Assembly (NCBI RefSeq): GCF_031202265.1
Contig: NZ_CP100604.1
Span: forward strand, 806,001 to 870,000
Reading direction: 5' to 3'
DNA length: 64,000 nucleotides
Source of the DNA: Bradyrhizobium sp. Ash2021
Lineage (GTDB): Bacteria > Pseudomonadota > Alphaproteobacteria > Rhizobiales > Xanthobacteraceae
The position numbers were made by a program, and so were the translations under genes. The notes below the pieces were generated by a model. It saw only the letters and a list, made by a program, of their open reading frames with translations, made no database searches and was not told where the DNA came from. Below, piece by piece: positions 59,408-64,000 of the stretch (positions are counted from its first letter, which is position 1; each line of letters opens with the position of its first letter).

Positions 59408-61204
59408 TCAAACCACCGCCTTCTCCGCCATGAACGCGCGCCAGCCACCGAACGACGAAATGTCGCGCGCACCGTTGATCGCTAAGGGCTCGACGAGAAA
59501 CCCCTTCACATCGCGGCCATCCGCCAGCCGTATCGTGCCGATCGACAGCGGCGGCGGAATCGCGGCGACGAATTTTCCGAATGCGGCCGCCGACAAAGCC
59601 CAAAGTTCGAGTTCGATCTGATATCCCTTGCCCGGCTCGACACGGAGCATGCCGGGCTTCGGCGGCGTCGTGCTCAGCGCATAGAGCGTGTAGTCCGGCG
59701 CGGTCGCGGCTTCCTCGAGCAGGCGGCCGCCGAGTGTCTTCAATTCGCCGTTCAGCGCCATCCCGGAGAGATGCGCGCCGACCACTGCGATGGCAATTTC
59801 GTCGCCGTTCACGCCGGACGGCACCGCCGCCAGCGGCGGCTGCGTCAAGCACTTACTCCCCATCTTCAGTTTTGTATCGGCGTGAAACACCCGCCCGATG
59901 CTGGCGAGCTGGGCGTCGTGGCCCGCCGGTGCCAACAGCGTGATGCCGAACGGAATGCCGTCGGGCCGCATCGCCGCCGGCAGCGCCAGTCCGCAGAGGT
60001 CGAGCAAATTGACGAAATTGGTGTAGGTGCCGAGCCTGGAATTGAGCTCGACCGGATTGGCCAGCACCTGCGCGGTGGAGTAGGCGGTCGGCGCGGTCGG
60101 CAGCACGACGGCGTCGAGACTTGTAAATGCGCGCTCCGCGACGCGGCGCAGCGCCTGCAGGCGATAGAGTGCCGCAAAGGTGTCGGCGGCGGTCAGCCGC
60201 GCGCCCGCCGCGGTGATCTCGCGCGTGACCGGGTGAATCGAATCCGGCGACGATGCCAGCATGTTGCGGATCACCAGATAGCGTTCGGCAACCCACGGTC
60301 CCTCATAGAGCAGCCGCGCGGTCTCGTAGAACGGCTCGAGATCGAATTCGACCAGGGTCGCGCCGAGCGAGGTCCAGCGCTGCAGCGCCTCGCCATAGGC
60401 CTTCTCGGAGGCCTTGTCGCCGAAGAAGATCAATTGGCCGTTGCGCGGGATTCCGAGCCGGAGATTGCCGGGAAACGCGGTCATATTCGCCAGCGGCCGG
60501 TTGCGCGAAAACGGATCGGCGCCGTCGGACCCGGCCATGACCGATAGCGCGGTCATGGCGTCATCGACGGTGAGCGAGAACACCGAAATACAATCCAGCG
60601 TCCGGCAGGCCGGCACCACGCCGGCGGTCGAGATCAGCCCAAGACTCGGTTTCAAGCCGACGATATTGTTGAGCATCGCCGGCACCCGGCCGCTTCCCGC
60701 GGTGTCGGTACCGAGCGCCAGCGGCACGAGGCCAGCGGCAACCGCCACTGCGGATCCCGAACTCGATCCGCCCGGGATCAGATCGCCGCGCATCGGATTG
60801 ACCGGAATGCCATAGGGCGAGCGCACGCCGACGAGCCCGGTGGCGAACTGGTCGAGATTAGTCTTGCCAATGATGATGGCGCCGGCCGTGCGCAATTTCG
60901 CGACCGCGGTCGAATCATGCGCCGGCGAATAGGCAAATGCCGGGCAGGCGGCGGTGGTCGGCATACCCAGTGCGTCGATATTGTCCTTCACCGCGACCGG
61001 CACGCCAAGAAGCGGAAGCTGCGCTGCATCCTTCTTCGACAATGCGTCAGCTTCCGCAAGCGCGTCCTTCTCGTCGCGCAGGCTGATGAACACGGCCGGA
61101 TCGTTGTAGTCGCGGATGCGCGCATAGCTGCGCGCGACGGTCTGCGCGGGCGTTGTGGTGCCGGCGCGATGCGCGGCGACGATCGCAGCGACGGTTTCAG
61201 TCAA
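59408..61204 (-). CDS. atzF: Allophanate hydrolase (AtzF-like)
   Basis: About 598 residues, full length for AtzF. Amidase domain: Lys73 in VAVKDNID, Ser147 in GGSSSGS and nucleophile Ser171 in TDTAGSGRVP. A C-terminal domain of about 130 residues (VAVVGAHLSGMALNGELKTLGGRLLEEAATAPDYTLYAL) is specific to allophanate hydrolases, where it removes the second carboxyl group. The enzyme turns allophanate into CO2 and ammonium. It faces the ABC/Atz operon and completes its chemistry. Confidence 0.93.
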   Translation of the reverse strand: MTETVAAIVAAHRAGTTTPAQTVARSYARIRDYNDPAVFISLRDEKDALAEADALSKKDAAQLPLLGVPVAVKDNIDALGMPTTAACPAFAYSPAHDSTAVAKLRTAGAIIIGKTNLDQFATGLVGVRSPYGIPVNPMRGDLIPGGSSSGSAVAVAAGLVPLALGTDTAGSGRVPAMLNNIVGLKPSLGLISTAGVVPACRTLDCISVFSLTVDDAMTALSVMAGSDGADPFSRNRPLANMTAFPGNLRLGIPRNGQLIFFGDKASEKAYGEALQRWTSLGATLVEFDLEPFYETARLLYEGPWVAERYLVIRNMLASSPDSIHPVTREITAAGARLTAADTFAALYRLQALRRVAERAFTSLDAVVLPTAPTAYSTAQVLANPVELNSRLGTYTNFVNLLDLCGLALPAAMRPDGIPFGITLLAPAGHDAQLASIGRVFHADTKLKMGSKCLTQPPLAAVPSGVNGDEIAIAVVGAHLSGMALNGELKTLGGRLLEEAATAPDYTLYALSTTPPKPGMLRVEPGKGYQIELELWALSAAAFGKFVAAIPPPLSIGTIRLADGRDVKGFLVEPLAINGARDISSFGGWRAFMAEKAVV

Positions 61205-61536
61205 TGGGTGCCCCGTCCGTTGGCTGGCGGAAGCGCGTCATGGCGGACGGCTTTGCAGCGAGAACTATCCACCCCGATTGAAGCAAGCGATGTGCCATTG
61301 TGTACATTATCGATGCAGCCCGAGGGATAGAAATCATTTTGTCGGATCAGATGCTTAAGCCAATTATCGGGAAATGGCGAGGGCATGCCGCCCAAACCGA
61401 ACTGCTCATTTTGTAGGCAGTGCCGTCCCTGAGGTGGCAGCATCCCCGGCGCGCGTTGACACATTGCCGCGCTGTGCGTTTCTCGCGTAGAGCAAAACCA
61501 TGCCCCGTTCGAAGAGGGTAGGTCCCGAGGAAACCC
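61205..61536. promoter_or_regulatory. Divergent promoter region, atzF / fcs
   Basis: 332 bases between divergent atzF and fcs genes. It contains an imperfect palindrome centred on TGTACA (ATTGTGTACATTAT, 61297-61310), which could be a MarR-type operator, and a TTGACA at 61458-61463 that could be a -35 box for fcs; no good -10 was found at standard spacing. No gene is seen. Confidence 0.4.
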
Positions 61537-63396
61537 ATGACGTCTTTAGCTGCCCGTCGCGATGATCCCGAAGCCCTGTTTGCAACACCCGCGATCGTCG
61601 CGGACCGCCGCGCCGACGGCAGCATCGTGCTGAAATCGACCATGCCGCTCCGTGAATGCGCGCGCTGCGTCGGCGACTGGCTGGAGCATTGGGCCGCGCA
61701 AACGCCGGACCGGATATTTCTCGGCGAGCGCGCAAGCGTCGGTGCGCCATGGACCACCGTCACCTACAGGCAAGCCGTCGGCCAGGTGCGCGCGGCCGCC
61801 GCCTGGATCCTGGCGCAGGGGTTGAGCGCCGAACGGCCGCTGGTGATCCTGGCGGACAACGGCATTGATCACGCGCTGTTCGCGCTGGCCGCCCAGCATG
61901 TCGGCGTGCCCTCGGCGGCGATCTCACCGGCCTATTCGCTGATGTCGAAAGATTTCGACAAGCTCAAAAGCATGATCACGCTGCTGCAGCCGGGCGCGAT
62001 CTATGTGTCCGGCACAAAGCCGTTTGCGGCGGCGCTTTCGGCGATCCAGCCGCTGCATTCGGCCAGGATCATCAGCGGCAACGCTGCGGACGCCGACGCG
62101 ATCCTGTTTCGTACGATCGCGGCGACACCGGAAACGCCCGCCGTCGAACAGGCTTTTGCGGCGGTGACGCCGGATACGATTGCCAAATTCCTGTTCACCT
62201 CGGGCTCGACCGGCACGCCAAAAGCCGTGATCAACACCCAGCGCATGCTGACCTCGAGCCAGCAGGCCAAGGCGCAGACCTGGGCGTTCCTTGAGGCGGC
62301 GCGCGACCTCGTGATTCTCGACTGGCTGCCGTGGAGCCATACGTTCGGCGCCAACCACAATTTCAACCTGGTGCTGCGCAATGGCGGCACGCTCTATGTC
62401 GACGGCGGCAAGCCCGCGCCGGGGCTGTTTGCAACCTCGCTGGCGAACCTGCGCAGCGTGATGCCGACGGTCTATTTCAACGTGCCGCGCGGCTTCGATA
62501 TGCTGATCGCGGCGCTGCGCGGCGACGACGAACTGCGCCGCCGTTTTTTCGGCGAAGTGAAATTCGCGTTCTATGCGGGTGCGGCGTTGCCGCAGAATCT
62601 CTGGGACGCGCTGGAAGAGCTTTCGGTCAAAACCAGCGGCCGCGCGCTGCCGATGGTGTCGGCCTGGGGCTCGACCGAAACCTCGCCGCTCGCGACCGAC
62701 TGCCACTTCCAGGCCAAGCGATCCGGCAATATCGGGGTACCGATCCCCGGCACCGAACTAAAACTGGTGCCTTCCGGCGACAAGCTCGAGGTGCGCGTGC
62801 GCGGTCCCAACGTCACGCCGGGCTACTGGAAGGCGCCGGAACTAACTGCGCAGGCGTTCGATAGTGACGGCTTCTATCTGATCGGCGATGCCGTCACCTT
62901 TGCCGATCCGGCGCGCCCGGAACTCGGATTGTTCTTCGACGGCCGCGTCGCCGAGGATTTCAAGCTGAATTCCGGCACCTGGGTCAGCGTCGGCACCCTG
63001 CGCGTCGCGGGCATATCGGCGCTGGCGCCGCTGGCGCAGGATATCGTCGTGACCGGCCATGGCGGCGACGAGGTGCGCTTCATGGTGTTTCCGAATATTG
63101 CCGCCTGCCGCGCTCATGCTGGCTTGTCCGATAGCGCCGACGTGAAGGATGTGATCGGCCACGAAAGAGTTCGTGCCGCCTTCGCACAAGGCCTCGCAAA
63201 GCTAAAAACGCAAAGCGGAAACTCCTCCGGTCACGCGACGCGGGCGCTGCTGCTGGCCGAACCGGCGTCGGTCGATGGCGGCGAGATCACCGACAAGGGC
63301 TACATCAACCAGCGCGCGGTGCTGACCCGGCGCGCCGGTGCGGTGGCGACGCTGGACGATGATGCGTCGGCCGAATGGATCGGCTGCGCGGGGTGA
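61537..63396 (+). CDS. fcs: Feruloyl-CoA synthase-like acyl-CoA ligase
   Basis: About 619 residues. ANL-family AMP-forming ligase: P-loop FTSGSTGTPKAV at about 220-231, WLPWSHTFGANHNFN, AWGSTETSPLATDCHFQ, and the motif DGRVAEDFKLNSGTWVSVGTLR near residue 468, typical of feruloyl-CoA synthases. It activates hydroxycinnamic acids such as ferulate with ATP and CoA. No enoyl-CoA hydratase or vanillin dehydrogenase gene follows within the window. A MarR-type regulator lies nearby on the other strand. Confidence 0.88.
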   Translation: MTSLAARRDDPEALFATPAIVADRRADGSIVLKSTMPLRECARCVGDWLEHWAAQTPDRIFLGERASVGAPWTTVTYRQAVGQVRAAAAWILAQGLSAERPLVILADNGIDHALFALAAQHVGVPSAAISPAYSLMSKDFDKLKSMITLLQPGAIYVSGTKPFAAALSAIQPLHSARIISGNAADADAILFRTIAATPETPAVEQAFAAVTPDTIAKFLFTSGSTGTPKAVINTQRMLTSSQQAKAQTWAFLEAARDLVILDWLPWSHTFGANHNFNLVLRNGGTLYVDGGKPAPGLFATSLANLRSVMPTVYFNVPRGFDMLIAALRGDDELRRRFFGEVKFAFYAGAALPQNLWDALEELSVKTSGRALPMVSAWGSTETSPLATDCHFQAKRSGNIGVPIPGTELKLVPSGDKLEVRVRGPNVTPGYWKAPELTAQAFDSDGFYLIGDAVTFADPARPELGLFFDGRVAEDFKLNSGTWVSVGTLRVAGISALAPLAQDIVVTGHGGDEVRFMVFPNIAACRAHAGLSDSADVKDVIGHERVRAAFAQGLAKLKTQSGNSSGHATRALLLAEPASVDGGEITDKGYINQRAVLTRRAGAVATLDDDASAEWIGCAG

Positions 63397-63468
63397 GCTG
63401 AGAGGCCGGTTCCGGATCGGCCGCCGGTCCGCCTGCGCTCACCGCCATGGCCGGCCTTCGGGTTTATT

Positions 63469-63482
63469 GTTGCCAAGGCAAC
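63469..63482. promoter_or_regulatory. Operator-like palindrome GTTGCC-AA-GGCAAC
   Basis: GTTGCC and GGCAAC form a perfect inverted repeat with a 2-base spacer, inside AT-rich flanks (TATT and TAATA) that extend the symmetry. This resembles MarR/TetR-type operators. It lies between the fcs and marR 3' ends, an unusual place for an operator. Confidence 0.45.
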
Positions 63483-63636
63483 TAATATGTGCAAGCGTTT
63501 CCGAAGATGAACAACGAGCCGGTCAACGGCCGCGCCTGTTCGGGGAGGGAAGATGCTTCGCAGCCTAGCTGGAACCGGGCGAATGCTTGCCGTACGCGAT
63601 ACGCGCGGCGGCGCGTCTGCGCGGCCAGGAACCGGT

Positions 63637-64000
63637 CTAACCGGTGACGGCGCCGAGGTTTTCGTGGATGCGTCGCAGCAGGTCGATCAAGACTTCCTGT
63701 TCGTCCTTGTTCAGGCAGGACAGCAACCGGCGTTCGCGATCGAGCGCCGCGATGATGACTCTATCATGCGTCGCGCGGCCTTTTGCCGTCAGCGAGATCG
63801 AGTGGCTGCGGCCATCGTCCGGGTCGGTCCGGATCGCGACGAGGCCGCGTTTCTGCAGCAGCGCGAGCGTACGGCTCACCGGACCCTTGTCGAAGCCAAT
63901 CACGTGGCAGATACGCGATGCGGGAATGCCCGCTTCGATCGCCAGCAGCGACATGATCCGCCACTCCGTGACATTGACGCCGAATTTTCGCTGGTAAAGT
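63637..64000 (-). CDS. MarR-family transcriptional regulator (partial)
   Basis: About 120 residues of the C-terminal part; the gene begins beyond the right edge. The winged-helix DNA-binding part is visible: NVTEWRIMSLLAIEAGIPASRICHVIGFDKGPVSRTLALLQKRGLVAIRTDPDDGRSHSISLTAKGRA, the standard MarR helix-turn-helix and wing. The rest is the dimerisation helix (ERRLLSCLNKDEQEVLIDLLRRI). MarR proteins often control hydroxycinnamate genes such as fcs; a link is plausible but not shown. Confidence 0.9.
   Translation of the reverse strand, partial: LYQRKFGVNVTEWRIMSLLAIEAGIPASRICHVIGFDKGPVSRTLALLQKRGLVAIRTDPDDGRSHSISLTAKGRATHDRVIIAALDRERRLLSCLNKDEQEVLIDLLRRIHENLGAVTG

Noticed and set aside
63553..63850. 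Plus-strand frame starting after GGGAGGGAAG near the end of the window
   Set aside because: The ribosome-site-like sequence is good, but the frame runs antisense through the winged-helix region of the MarR gene and has no independent protein pattern.

Overview
The window is about 64 kb of GC-rich, densely coded DNA from an alphaproteobacterium. It most resembles Bradyrhizobium or Rhodopseudomonas (Nitrobacteraceae). The supporting points are the gene content (a Sox cluster, a host-attachment-type protein beside a DUF3775 protein, an AapJ-like binding protein, feruloyl-CoA synthase, many MFS carriers) and several families of imperfect palindromic repeats between genes. I saw no rRNA, tRNA, CRISPR array, insertion sequence or phage gene. 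The region reads as ordinary chromosome with a large catabolic and sensory repertoire. Genus assignment is inference.

Layout. 1-4.9 kb: the end of a LolD/MacB-type ABC ATPase, an exported methyltransferase-like protein, an MFS carrier, a DUF2147 protein, a lipoprotein and an MipA/OmpV outer membrane protein. 5.4-7.4 kb: an OmpR-type response regulator and histidine kinase, divergent from mipA. 7.4-15 kb: an N-acyl-D-amino-acid deacylase-like amidohydrolase, an MFS carrier, an ATP-grasp protein, an outer membrane barrel, a COG4705-like membrane protein and several small hypothetical genes, including a tandem paralogous pair. 15.1-20.5 kb: a cobalamin uptake locus (TonB receptor behind a B12 riboswitch, divergent from btuCDF). 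20.7-27 kb: a sulfur oxidation operon, soxX-Y-Z-A-K-B, then two DsrE proteins and a metallo-beta-lactamase/rhodanese protein. 27-36.5 kb: a methyltransferase, two MFS carriers, VOC and CMD proteins, two acyl-CoA dehydrogenases, an amino-acid binding protein and an L,D-transpeptidase. 36.6-40.6 kb: a cytochrome bd oxidase with its DUF2474 small subunit, next to a thioredoxin-like protein and a CcdA-like protein. 40.8-42 kb: an ECF sigma factor and a small exported protein that share an upstream motif. 42.1-49.2 kb: a sensory operon (TRAP-type binding protein, membrane kinase, receiver-DUF3369-kinase hybrid, OmpR-type regulator), divergent from an orphan UgpB-like binding protein. 50.8-61.2 kb: a sigma54-type promoter ahead of a peptide-type ABC transporter, atzG-atzE-atzH, a GntR regulator and a convergent allophanate hydrolase. 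61.5-64 kb: feruloyl-CoA synthase and a partial MarR regulator.

Points of most interest: (1) the TRAP binding protein and relay operon without TRAP permeases; (2) the predicted RpoN promoter upstream of the ureido/amide nitrogen module; (3) a palindromic repeat that lies in frame inside a fused DppD-DppF ATPase and encodes its linker; (4) the GCGACGAAACAA motif upstream of both the ECF sigma gene and its small secreted neighbour. Functions are assigned by family recognition from the translations. No database search was possible.
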